64,000 nucleotides of DNA from contig NZ_SIRT01000009.1 of NCBI RefSeq assembly GCF_004310325.1, forward strand, positions 62,001-126,000, in the 5' to 3' direction. The notes beneath the pieces were generated by a model that was not told where the DNA came from, made no database searches, and worked only from the letters and a program-made list of their open reading frames with translations. Shown here piece by piece: positions 53,554 to 61,555 of this stretch (positions within the stretch are counted from its first letter, which is position 1; each line of letters starts with the position of its first letter). The position numbers and the translations under genes are program-made. Source of the DNA: Hyunsoonleella flava (GTDB lineage Bacteria > Bacteroidota > Bacteroidia > Flavobacteriales > Flavobacteriaceae).

Positions 53554-54648
53554 ATGGGTAACACATCAAATTCACTGAGACAATTAGCGCTCCAAAAGTT
53601 TAAAAAGAACTTTTGGGGCGTTTTCAGTTTCTATTTTATCGTGTTTGTAGGATTGGTGTCCATTTTTGCTTATGCAGTTGCTCCAGATAATTCGCAATAC
53701 GCCAATCAAATGCATTTGTCCATACATTCAAAACCACCAGGATTTCAAGTAACAATGCTTACAATACCTTCTCAAGCTAAAAACAACCAAAATATGTTAA
53801 GTAAGTTGTTTTTTGGTGTTAAGAATACGGATACCGAAGTCCCTATTTCGGAATATGATATTGCAGGCAATAATTTGTCATATACTGAATATGCATCAGA
53901 TGGATTAAAAGGAGTTGAAAAAGTAATACCCTTATCAAGCTTTTCAGGCTCGGATGTAAAAGATTATATAAAAGAAAAAACATTCCTTTTTGGTACTGAT
54001 AAATACGGACGTGATTTGCTAAGTCGAATTTTAGTGGGTGCAAGAATTTCATTTTTTATAGGTTTTGTAGCCGTATTTATTTCCCTTGTTATAGGCGTTT
54101 TTATGGGGAGTTTAGCAGGATATTTTGGAGGAAAGGTTGATGCAATTATTATGTGGATAATTAATGTTACATGGTCTATTCCAACATTATTGCTGGTAAT
54201 AGCTATAACTTTGGCTTTAGGAAAGGGATTCTGGCAAGTTTTTATTGCAGTGGGCTTAACCATGTGGGTAGAGGTGGCTAGAGTGGTTCGAGGACAAATT
54301 ATTAGTACAAAAGAAATGCAATATGTAACGGCCGCAAAAGCTTTGGGCTATAATGATTATAGAATTATTACCAAGCATATTCTCCCCAATATCATGGCGC
54401 CAATTATCGTTATTTCAGCAGCGAATTTTGCTGCTGCTATTTTAATTGAAAGTGGTTTAAGTTTTTTAGGCATAGGTGCTCAACCACCTATGGCAAGTTG
54501 GGGGGCAATGATAAAAGATCATTACAATTATATCATTCTTGGAAAACCATATTTAGCCATGATACCAGGGCTCTGTATTATGGGGTTAGTAATGGCGTTT
54601 ATGCTTATTGGAAATGCATTAAGAGATGCTCTAGATGTAAAAGCCTAA
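53554..54648 (+). CDS. Peptide-type ABC transporter permease (DppC/OppC family)
   Basis: 364 residues. One membrane span at about 20-42, then an unusual hydrophilic region of about 100 residues, then the BPD_transp_1 domain (about 165-360) with five spans and the EAA-type loop TAAKALGYNDYRIITKHILPN (near 265). DppC-type permeases are usually near 300 residues; the extra length is in the periplasmic loop. No DppB partner, ATPase or binding protein is adjacent, so the rest of the transporter is elsewhere. It follows prc by 7 bp. Confidence 0.88.
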   Translation: MGNTSNSLRQLALQKFKKNFWGVFSFYFIVFVGLVSIFAYAVAPDNSQYANQMHLSIHSKPPGFQVTMLTIPSQAKNNQNMLSKLFFGVKNTDTEVPISEYDIAGNNLSYTEYASDGLKGVEKVIPLSSFSGSDVKDYIKEKTFLFGTDKYGRDLLSRILVGARISFFIGFVAVFISLVIGVFMGSLAGYFGGKVDAIIMWIINVTWSIPTLLLVIAITLALGKGFWQVFIAVGLTMWVEVARVVRGQIISTKEMQYVTAAKALGYNDYRIITKHILPNIMAPIIVISAANFAAAILIESGLSFLGIGAQPPMASWGAMIKDHYNYIILGKPYLAMIPGLCIMGLVMAFMLIGNALRDALDVKA

Positions 54649-54743
54649 AATAAAAGAACTATTCCGTTTTATAGATAAGTCTTTTTCATATCAAGTCAAT
54701 TTTCAAAAATTAGTACATTTACGTTTCTAATTAATTTAACGTA

Positions 54744-56702
54744 TTGATTGCAGCACATTCCATAGATCAAGTATTTGAAACCGCTCGTGTAGAAGAGGTT
54801 ATCGGAGATTTTGTGCAATTAAAAAAAGCAGGGAGTAACTATAAAGGTTTAAGTCCTTTTAGTGACGAGCGCACTCCAAGTTTCATGGTATCTCCAGTAA
54901 AGCAAATTTGGAAAGATTTCAGTACAGGAAAAGGGGGTAATGTTGTAGCTTTTTTAATGGAGCACGAACATTTTACGTACCCCGAAGCTATAAAATACCT
55001 CGCCAAAAAATACAATATCGAAATAGAGGAAACGGAGCAGAGCAATGAACAAAAAGAAGCTGCCAATGAACGGGAAAGCTTGTATCTGGTCAACGAGTAT
55101 GCAAACACCTATTTTCAAAAGATATTACATAAAACCGATCAAGGGAAATCTATCGGTTTAAGCTATTTTAAAGAGCGTGGTTTTACGGAAGAAACCATCA
55201 AGAAATTCGATTTAGGCTATGCTTTAAATGAATGGCAAGCCTTTACTGACGAAGCAATAAAAAAAGGATACCAACTTGAATTTTTAGAAAAAACAGGGCT
55301 CACTATTGTAAAGGGCGAGAAACAATTCGATCGCTTTAAAGGGCGCGTCATCTTTCCCATAAAAAGTATGAGCGGTCGTGTATTGGGATTTGGAGGACGT
55401 ATTTTAGTGAACGACAAAAAAGCTGCCAAATACCTTAACTCTCCAGAGAGTCTTGTTTATCACAAAAGTAAAGTGCTTTATGGTATTTATGATGCTAAAC
55501 AAAGTATTGCTAAAGAAGATAATTGTTACTTGGTTGAAGGCTATACAGATGTTATCCAGTTTCATCAAACAGGAATTAGAAATGTAGTGTCCTCCTCTGG
55601 AACTGCATTAACTTCAGAACAAATTCGATTAATAAATCGTCTAACCAAAAATATCACGGTGCTTTTTGATGGGGATGCTGCTGGAATGAGAGCATCTCTG
55701 CGAGGTATCGATTTGATTTTGGAACAAGGTATGAACGTAAAGGTGTGTTCATTTCCTGAAGGTGAAGATCCTGATAGTTTTGCAAAACAAAATACACTTG
55801 AGGAACTAACATTATATCTGGAAGAAAACGCTAAGGATTTCATTCAGTTTAAGGCTTCAATTTTGTATGAGGATTCTAAAAATGATCCTATAAAAAAGGC
55901 TGAAACTATCAGGGACATTGTAAATAGTATTTCAAAAATCCCAGATACGATAAAAAAGGAGGTTTATGTTCAAGAATGTGCTCGCATTATGGACATAAGC
56001 GAGGAGGTTCTGTTTACTACCTTGGCGCAAATCAATCAAAAAGAGTTAAAGGAAGAGAACAAAAAATACCAGCAGGAGCGAAAAAGTTTTGAAGTTATTA
56101 AGCATGAACAACCTGTAAAAAAGGTTGATGTTCAATACATATTAGAGCGAAAAATAATAGAAGTGCTACTGCTATATGGTGATAGAACAGAAGATTTTGA
56201 GGATTTAGTGCTTAAAGAAACAGAGGAAGGCGAATTACTTTTGGAGCCTATTATTCAAAAGGCAAAAGTTTTCGAAAAAATTTATTTAGATCTGCAAGAA
56301 GATGAAATGGAATTTTCAAACCCGCAATTCAAACATTTATATTACACTATTATTGATAAATTAAACCAAAGTCCGGAATTTGAATTGAAGACTTTTATCA
56401 ATACTGTAGATGCTGATATGGCAAATGAAATTACCAACATTCTAATGGAAGATGAGCGCTATAGTTTGAGTGATTGGCATCGTAAAAACATTTTTCCTAA
56501 GGAGAAAGGACAGAATGTGTCGCAATTGGTAGCCGAAACTATTCTAAGTTTACGTTGTTTTTTAATTGAGCAGAAGGTAGTTGAGTTTCAGCAAAAAACA
56601 ATAGAGCACAAATCTGAAATAAACAAATCTGTGCTCGAAGAAGTTAAAGAGTATTCTAGTTTAAAAATGTTGTTATCTAGAAAACTTAATCGTGTGCTAT
56701 AA
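54744..56702 (+). CDS. dnaG: DNA primase DnaG (zinc ligands replaced)
   Basis: 652 residues, makes RNA primers at replication forks. I take the TTG at 54744 as start because an in-frame TAA lies four codons upstream and no ATG gives the full N-terminus. The zinc-ribbon region NYKGLSPFSDERTPSF...DFSTGKGGN follows the usual pattern but all four metal ligands are absent (Ser37, Ser40, Asp58, Thr61 in place of Cys, His, Cys, Cys). The catalytic core (FGGRI, TOPRIM with VEGYTDVIQ and FDGDAAG) is intact. It overlaps the convergent response regulator by 6 bp. Confidence 0.93.
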   Translation: MIAAHSIDQVFETARVEEVIGDFVQLKKAGSNYKGLSPFSDERTPSFMVSPVKQIWKDFSTGKGGNVVAFLMEHEHFTYPEAIKYLAKKYNIEIEETEQSNEQKEAANERESLYLVNEYANTYFQKILHKTDQGKSIGLSYFKERGFTEETIKKFDLGYALNEWQAFTDEAIKKGYQLEFLEKTGLTIVKGEKQFDRFKGRVIFPIKSMSGRVLGFGGRILVNDKKAAKYLNSPESLVYHKSKVLYGIYDAKQSIAKEDNCYLVEGYTDVIQFHQTGIRNVVSSSGTALTSEQIRLINRLTKNITVLFDGDAAGMRASLRGIDLILEQGMNVKVCSFPEGEDPDSFAKQNTLEELTLYLEENAKDFIQFKASILYEDSKNDPIKKAETIRDIVNSISKIPDTIKKEVYVQECARIMDISEEVLFTTLAQINQKELKEENKKYQQERKSFEVIKHEQPVKKVDVQYILERKIIEVLLLYGDRTEDFEDLVLKETEEGELLLEPIIQKAKVFEKIYLDLQEDEMEFSNPQFKHLYYTIIDKLNQSPEFELKTFINTVDADMANEITNILMEDERYSLSDWHRKNIFPKEKGQNVSQLVAETILSLRCFLIEQKVVEFQQKTIEHKSEINKSVLEEVKEYSSLKMLLSRKLNRVL

Positions 56703-57323
56703 GTCCAAAAACTTCGCTTGATTAACTAAGTCTACTAAATTATCAACTTTGAGTTTTTTCATTAAGCGCGCTTTATACGTGCTTACAGTTTTTTCGTTAA
56801 TGTTTAGTTCTTTGGAAACCTCTTTGTTTTTCTTTCCGATAGCCAAAAGTTTTAAAACCTCTGTTTCTCTAGTGGATAGTTTTTTAAAGAATCTACCTTG
56901 TTTATTGTTTCTGGTTCCAAAAGCAAGTTCTTGGGTAAGCTCATTACTTAAATGAATCCCACCATTATGCACTTTCGTTACTGCTTCATTTACGGTAATT
57001 ACATTTTCATTTTTTGAAATGTAACCAGCAGCACCGGCTTTGATAGAGTTAAAACCATAAACATTTTCTGGTTGTGCGCTAAACATTAATGCTTTAACAT
57101 CAGGAAAATCTGCTTTTAAGTGCCTTAAAACCGTTAATCCATTTAGTTTTGGTAAATCAATTTCGGAGAGCAGTACATCAACTGGCTCCTTTTTCAGAAA
57201 TTCTAAAACGGCTTCGCCGTTGTCAACACTTCCAACAATTTTAATGTCAGAAGAAGCGGAAAATAAATGCTCAAGTCCTTTTCTGATAATAGGATGAGGG
57301 TCCGCTATCAATAATTTAATCAT
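56697..57323 (-). CDS. NarL/FixJ-type response regulator with Glu at the phosphoacceptor site
   Basis: 208 residues: receiver domain about 1-125 and a LuxR-type helix-turn-helix about 145-205 (LSTRETEVLKLLAIGKKNKEVSKE). In the receiver the stretch VDVLLSEIDLPKLNG aligns the usual phosphorylated Asp with Glu54, and the acidic pair near the N-terminus reads Asp8-Pro9. The conserved Ser and Lys (LMFSAQ, YISKNE) remain. It may be constitutively active or regulated without phosphorylation. An inverted repeat (57340-57348 and 57365-57373) lies just upstream. No kinase gene is adjacent. Confidence 0.88.
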   Translation of the reverse strand: MIKLLIADPHPIIRKGLEHLFSASSDIKIVGSVDNGEAVLEFLKKEPVDVLLSEIDLPKLNGLTVLRHLKADFPDVKALMFSAQPENVYGFNSIKAGAAGYISKNENVITVNEAVTKVHNGGIHLSNELTQELAFGTRNNKQGRFFKKLSTRETEVLKLLAIGKKNKEVSKELNINEKTVSTYKARLMKKLKVDNLVDLVNQAKFLDL

Positions 57324-57339
57324 ATTTTAGGGTTTTATG

Positions 57340-57373
57340 AACTATGATGGTTTTTTTTGAGAGAATCATAGTT
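57340..57373. repeat. Inverted repeat upstream of the response regulator
   Basis: AACTATGAT (57340-57348) and ATCATAGTT (57365-57373) form a perfect 9-bp inverted repeat with a T-rich spacer, 17 bp upstream of the regulator's start and after nadE. It may be an operator for autoregulation or the 3' hairpin of nadE. Confidence 0.45.
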
Positions 57374-57433
57374 TATCTTAGGGAATATACCCAATAGTCA
57401 AAAATACTAAAAAAAATATAGATATTACAACAC

Positions 57434-58222
57434 TTACATTAAATCACTGGGGATTTCGCAAATGGGAATAGGAATCATCTTATGCTTGTTATTGGCATTG
57501 TAACGCTTATATATTTTAAAAACCTCTTTTTCTCTTCCAGAAAATTCGTTTTCCGTCTTCCCTTCATCATCCATTTTCATGGCCCATTCCAGTTCTGGAT
57601 AGGAAGCGCCTATTTGGTCTTCATCACTTCTTGCATCACCAAAAAGCCCATCACTAGGGGCAGCGTTCATAATTGATTCTGGGACTTTTAAATAGCCTCC
57701 GAGTTCATAAACTTCAGACTTTAATAAATCTGCAATCGGACTCAAATCTACACCACCATCACCATATTTGGTATAAAAACCTACACCAAAATCTTCAACT
57801 TTATTTCCAGTTCCAGCTACAAGCATACCGTATAGACCTGCATAATAATATAATGTGGTCATTCTTAATCGTGCCCTGGTATTAGCCAATGCCATATCAA
57901 CCGTAGCTTGGTCACCATCTAAATGTACTTCAGTTTTAAATTCTTCAAAAACAGGAGTTAAATCAGTACGGGTATCATCAACATTATCAAAGCGTTTTTT
58001 AAGCTGAGCGATATGCTCATGGGCACGAGACACATGACTTTCTGCTTGGTGTATAGGCATTTCAACACATAAAACTTTTAAACCAGTTTTGGCTACAAGC
58101 GTTGATGTTACGGCAGAATCAATGCCTCCTGAAACACCAACCACAAAACCATTTACACCTGCGTTTGTGGCATAATCTTTTAACCAGTTTACAATATGAT
58201 TTACAACTTTTTCTGTTTGCAT
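57434..58222 (-). CDS. nadE: NAD+ synthase (ammonia type)
   Basis: 262 residues. Amidates nicotinic acid adenine dinucleotide to NAD+ using ATP. The PP-loop SGGIDSAV is near residue 31-38, with further family stretches LRMTTLYYYAG near 117, GTGNKVEDFGVGFYTKYGDGGVDLSPIADL near 137 and the Mg/ATP region around 200. No glutaminase domain is present, so ammonia is the nitrogen source. A divergent -7 element overlaps that of gldB. Confidence 0.95.
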   Translation of the reverse strand: MQTEKVVNHIVNWLKDYATNAGVNGFVVGVSGGIDSAVTSTLVAKTGLKVLCVEMPIHQAESHVSRAHEHIAQLKKRFDNVDDTRTDLTPVFEEFKTEVHLDGDQATVDMALANTRARLRMTTLYYYAGLYGMLVAGTGNKVEDFGVGFYTKYGDGGVDLSPIADLLKSEVYELGGYLKVPESIMNAAPSDGLFGDARSDEDQIGASYPELEWAMKMDDEGKTENEFSGREKEVFKIYKRYNANNKHKMIPIPICEIPSDLM

Positions 58223-58249
58223 AGCAAGGGGAATTAAATATGAGAATAG

Positions 58250-58257
58250 TACCTTTG
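58250..58257 (+). promoter_or_regulatory. Probable -7 promoter element of gldB
   Basis: TACCTTTG is a perfect TAnnTTTG match on the plus strand, 55 bp upstream of the gldB ATG. It lies within three bases of the divergent nadE element. Confidence 0.5.
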
Positions 58258-58260
58258 TAA

Positions 58261-58268
58261 CAAAAATA
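58261..58268 (-). promoter_or_regulatory. Probable -7 promoter element of nadE
   Basis: The minus strand reads TATTTTTG, a perfect TAnnTTTG match, 38 bp upstream of the nadE start and adjacent to the divergent gldB element. Confidence 0.45.
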
Positions 58269-58312
58269 ACCTATACTCTCAATTTATAAAAATTTACAGC
58301 GTTTAGATTTTC

Positions 58313-59275
58313 ATGAAAAATATATTGTTTGCTTTTTTGATAGCTATCCTCATGATATCATGCAAGGACGAAAACAAAGTAGAACGTGAGATAGCCAATA
58401 TAAATATTGATATTTCTGTTGAGCGTTTCGATCAATTTTTTGGCAATGCGCAGGAGCGTGATTTGCCTAAGTTAAAACAGGCGTATCCATTTATGTTTCC
58501 TAAAAAGTATAAAGATTCGTTTTGGATAACTAAGATGAAGGATACACTTCAGCAAGAATTGATTCATGAAGTCGAGAATAAATTCCAAACGTTTGATGAT
58601 GTTGAGCTTGAAATTGAAACGTTGTTCAATCATTTGAAGTATTATTTTCCAGAGTTTCATCCGCCTCGTATAATTACAACAACCTCAAATGTCGATTATA
58701 GAAACAAGGTTATAGTTACGGATACTATTGCGTTGATAGCACTAGATACCTATTTAGGAAAAGACCATTTTTTTTATGAAGGTATTCAAAAATTTATAAG
58801 GCACAATTTTGAGAGTGAGCAAATTGTAGTAGACATCGCTGGAGCATATGCTGAACGCTATATTTATCAGCCTCAAAGAAAAACACTACTGGATGAAATG
58901 ATCTATTTTGGAAAGCAACTTTATTTTAAGGATGTGATGCTGCCAAACAAAACGGAAGCTCAACGCATTAATTACACCGATGAACAACTGGATTGGGCGC
59001 AAACAAACGAGCATTTTATCTGGCGTTATTTTGTTGAGCGCGAGTTACTTTATAATAGTGACACCAAACTACCAAGTAGGTTTATCAACCCAGCACCTTT
59101 TAGTAAATTTTTCTTGGAACAAATAGATACAAACTCACCAGGGCGTATTGGACAATATATAGGTTGGCAGATTGTAAGGGCATATATGAAAAATAATGAT
59201 GTGTCTTTAAAAAACATGTTACAAACCAAACCACAAGATATTTTTAATAAATCAAAGTTTAAACCTCGTAAGTAA
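58313..59275 (+). CDS. gldB: Gliding motility lipoprotein GldB
   Basis: 320 residues with a lipoprotein signal (MKNILFAFLIAILMISC, Cys17). The body is mostly helical and carries the GldB pattern YPFMFPKKYKDSFW, YYFPEFHPPRI and FIWRYFVERELLY. It is required for gliding in Flavobacterium. The gldC ATG overlaps the gldB stop by one base (TAATG), matching the known gldB-gldC pair. Confidence 0.93.
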   Translation: MKNILFAFLIAILMISCKDENKVEREIANINIDISVERFDQFFGNAQERDLPKLKQAYPFMFPKKYKDSFWITKMKDTLQQELIHEVENKFQTFDDVELEIETLFNHLKYYFPEFHPPRIITTTSNVDYRNKVIVTDTIALIALDTYLGKDHFFYEGIQKFIRHNFESEQIVVDIAGAYAERYIYQPQRKTLLDEMIYFGKQLYFKDVMLPNKTEAQRINYTDEQLDWAQTNEHFIWRYFVERELLYNSDTKLPSRFINPAPFSKFFLEQIDTNSPGRIGQYIGWQIVRAYMKNNDVSLKNMLQTKPQDIFNKSKFKPRK

Positions 59276-59607
59276 TGGCGGAAAAAATACAATCTAAAAT
59301 AGAGTTGAATGTAGAACTTGATGAAAATCGTATACCAGAGAAATTATGTTGGACTGCTGAGGATGGTGGTATCACAAACGCTGAGGCTAAAGCAATGATG
59401 CTATCTGTTTGGGATGATAAAGCAAAAGAAATGTTGCGTATAGATTTGTGGACAAAAGATATGCCAGTAGATGATATGAAAATATTTTTTCATCAAACGC
59501 TTGTTGCTATGGCCAATACATTTCATCGGGCCACACAAGATGAAAAAATGACTGCTACTATGAAAGATTTTTGCGATTATTTTGCAGAGAAGTTGGAGCT
59601 GAAGTAA
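59275..59607 (+). CDS. gldC: Gliding motility protein GldC
   Basis: 110 residues, cytosolic, no signal peptide. The sequence begins with a beta-rich part (SKIELNVELDENRIPEKLCW) and includes WDDKAKEMLRIDLWTKDMPVDDM, as in GldC, which accompanies GldB and enhances gliding without being essential in F. johnsoniae. Translation is coupled to gldB by a one-base overlap. It ends 3 bp before the convergent deformylase-like gene. Confidence 0.93.
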   Translation: MAEKIQSKIELNVELDENRIPEKLCWTAEDGGITNAEAKAMMLSVWDDKAKEMLRIDLWTKDMPVDDMKIFFHQTLVAMANTFHRATQDEKMTATMKDFCDYFAEKLELK

Positions 59608-59610
59608 TAG

Positions 59611-60246
59611 TTAGCTATCATCTTTTTTGGCATCATTTACTTCCTTCTGAAGATGGTCTAAATATAAAATACCATTCAGATGGTCTATCTCATGCTGAAA
59701 AATTACAGAAGTAAAACCTTCGACGGTCTCAGATTGATGAACGCCATCCAGAGTATCGTATTCAATAATTATTTCTTTTGAGCGGCTATTTAAAATTTCA
59801 CTTCTATCCGGGATAGATAAGCAGCCTTCACGAACGGTTTGTGTGTCCTTGGAATAGTCTGTAATTATTGGATTAAGATATACTTCAAAGGGTAAACCGT
59901 CTTTATCTAAACGCTGTACCCAAATAATGTTTTTTAAAATACCCACTTGCGGTGCTGCAATACCTAAACCTAAAGACATACTATCTGTAACAGTAGCATA
60001 TAAACGTTTTACGAAATTTTGAAGAATACTGTTGTTTGGGTCAGGTTTGATGTAGGTACTTTTTTGCCTAAGTAAAAGCGAATCGGTTTTATTGGTAATT
60101 TTATAAACGCGCATAGGTTTTAAGCTATCTGCATCCATAATGCGTTTTTTTTCTTCTTTAGAAAATAAATCTGCTCCTAAATTTTTTGTACCAGAACACC
60201 CAGTAATCAAAAGCATACCAAAAGTTAGAAATAAGATGTTTTTCAT
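59611..60246 (-). CDS. Peptide deformylase homologue with a lipoprotein signal
   Basis: 211 residues from the ATG at 60246; the frame also opens at 60270, which would add eight residues. The N-terminus MKNILFLTFGMLLITGC is a clear lipoprotein signal with Cys17, so the protein is predicted outside the cytosol. Yet all three deformylase motifs are intact: GLGIAAPQVG (about 99), EGCLSIP (about 141) and the metal site HEIDHLNG (about 185). Ordinary deformylase acts on nascent chains in the cytosol. It is the last gene of the mreD-mrdA-rodA run, 7-31 bp after rodA depending on start. Catalysis is likely from motifs; substrate unknown. Confidence 0.85.
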   Translation of the reverse strand: MKNILFLTFGMLLITGCSGTKNLGADLFSKEEKKRIMDADSLKPMRVYKITNKTDSLLLRQKSTYIKPDPNNSILQNFVKRLYATVTDSMSLGLGIAAPQVGILKNIIWVQRLDKDGLPFEVYLNPIITDYSKDTQTVREGCLSIPDRSEILNSRSKEIIIEYDTLDGVHQSETVEGFTSVIFQHEIDHLNGILYLDHLQKEVNDAKKDDS

Positions 60247-60277
60247 AAAAATGAGGTAATCAAGCACCAATTATCTA

Positions 60278-61555
60278 CTACCATTCGTTGATGCGGTTAG
60301 AATCTAATTTAATAAAAATAAAGAGTAAAATGGTAAATGCCCATAAACCTGACCCGCCGTAACTAAACATTGGCAGCGGAATACCAATGGTAGGGATTAA
60401 ACCCATAACCATACCGATGTTAATCATAAAGTGCATAAAAATAATGGCTGCTACACCGTACCCATAAGCACGACTGAATTGGGATTTTTGAAGTTCAGCT
60501 AAATGTAGTATTCTTAAAATGAGTAAAACAAAAAGAATGACAACAAGCGTGGTGCCTAGAAAGCCCCACTCTTCACCAACGGTACTAAAAATATAGTCAG
60601 TATGTTGTTCTGGTACAAATTTCCCAGTAGTTCTAGTTCCTTCTAAAAAGCCTTTGCCGGTAAAACCACCTGAGCTAATCGCTTTTTCAGATTCGTTAAG
60701 GTTATAGGCAAATGTGCGTTTCATTTCCTCTAACTTTTCAGGGTCTTTTTCTAAACCTAGCCATAAACTAATACGATCTTGCTGGTGTGGCTTTAGGATA
60801 CTTTCATAAAAAAATTGCACTCCAAAACTTAGAGCGGCACTTACGGTAATAATAAAAATACTTTGTAAAATAGGATATTTACGCTTTCTAAAAAAATGAA
60901 GTAAAATCACAGCTAGAATAGCCGCAATTGTGGTGCTAATAGCTCCAAACTTTAGCGCAAGTATTGAAAGTAAAACGACTAAAAAGCCAATAATAAGATA
61001 AATTTTTGGTAGGCCTTCACGGTATAACACAAAAAAGAACGCACCGTATACTACGGTACTTCCTGTATCATTTTGCAGTAAAACCAAAAGTGCTGGAATT
61101 AATATAATCATAAAAGTTCTGAGCTGATCTTTTAATGTTTTAATATCAGTATTTAAATCACTTATATATTTTGCCACGGCTAGAGCTGTAGCTGCTTTTG
61201 CAAATTCACTGGGTTGAATAGTAAAGCTTCCAATGGCATACCAAGATGTAGCTCCGTTTACGTTTTTACCAAAAATAAAAAGTCCAACCAATGATAGCAT
61301 GGATAGGATGTAAAATACGCTAGAAAACCGTTCATAAAATTTTGCATCGAGGGCGAGGAGAAGTATTATAAGTATGAGCGTTAAGAAAATAAAAATGATC
61401 TGTTTAGCAAACGGCTGTGAGAAATCAAAATAGTCAATTTCTGTCCCAGTATGTGATGCTGATAGAATATTAAGCCAACCAAAAGCCACCAAAAGTAAAA
61501 AAAGTATGATAGTTACCCAATCAAATTTAAAGTATCGGTTAGTTTCTCTTACCAT
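60278..61555 (-). CDS. rodA: Rod shape-determining peptidoglycan polymerase RodA
   Basis: 425-residue SEDS-family glycosyltransferase of the elongation complex with about ten membrane spans. Conserved pieces include TSWYAIGSFTIQPSEFAK near 105-120 (with the WxxxGxxxxQPSE pattern), LQNDTGSTVVY near 160, and HTDYIFSTVGEEWGF near 320, plus the C-terminal PMFSYGGSGLW. It polymerises lipid II together with the class B penicillin-binding protein encoded directly upstream, with which it shares one base. Confidence 0.96.
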   Translation of the reverse strand: MVRETNRYFKFDWVTIILFLLLVAFGWLNILSASHTGTEIDYFDFSQPFAKQIIFIFLTLILIILLLALDAKFYERFSSVFYILSMLSLVGLFIFGKNVNGATSWYAIGSFTIQPSEFAKAATALAVAKYISDLNTDIKTLKDQLRTFMIILIPALLVLLQNDTGSTVVYGAFFFVLYREGLPKIYLIIGFLVVLLSILALKFGAISTTIAAILAVILLHFFRKRKYPILQSIFIITVSAALSFGVQFFYESILKPHQQDRISLWLGLEKDPEKLEEMKRTFAYNLNESEKAISSGGFTGKGFLEGTRTTGKFVPEQHTDYIFSTVGEEWGFLGTTLVVILFVLLILRILHLAELQKSQFSRAYGYGVAAIIFMHFMINIGMVMGLIPTIGIPLPMFSYGGSGLWAFTILLFIFIKLDSNRINEW

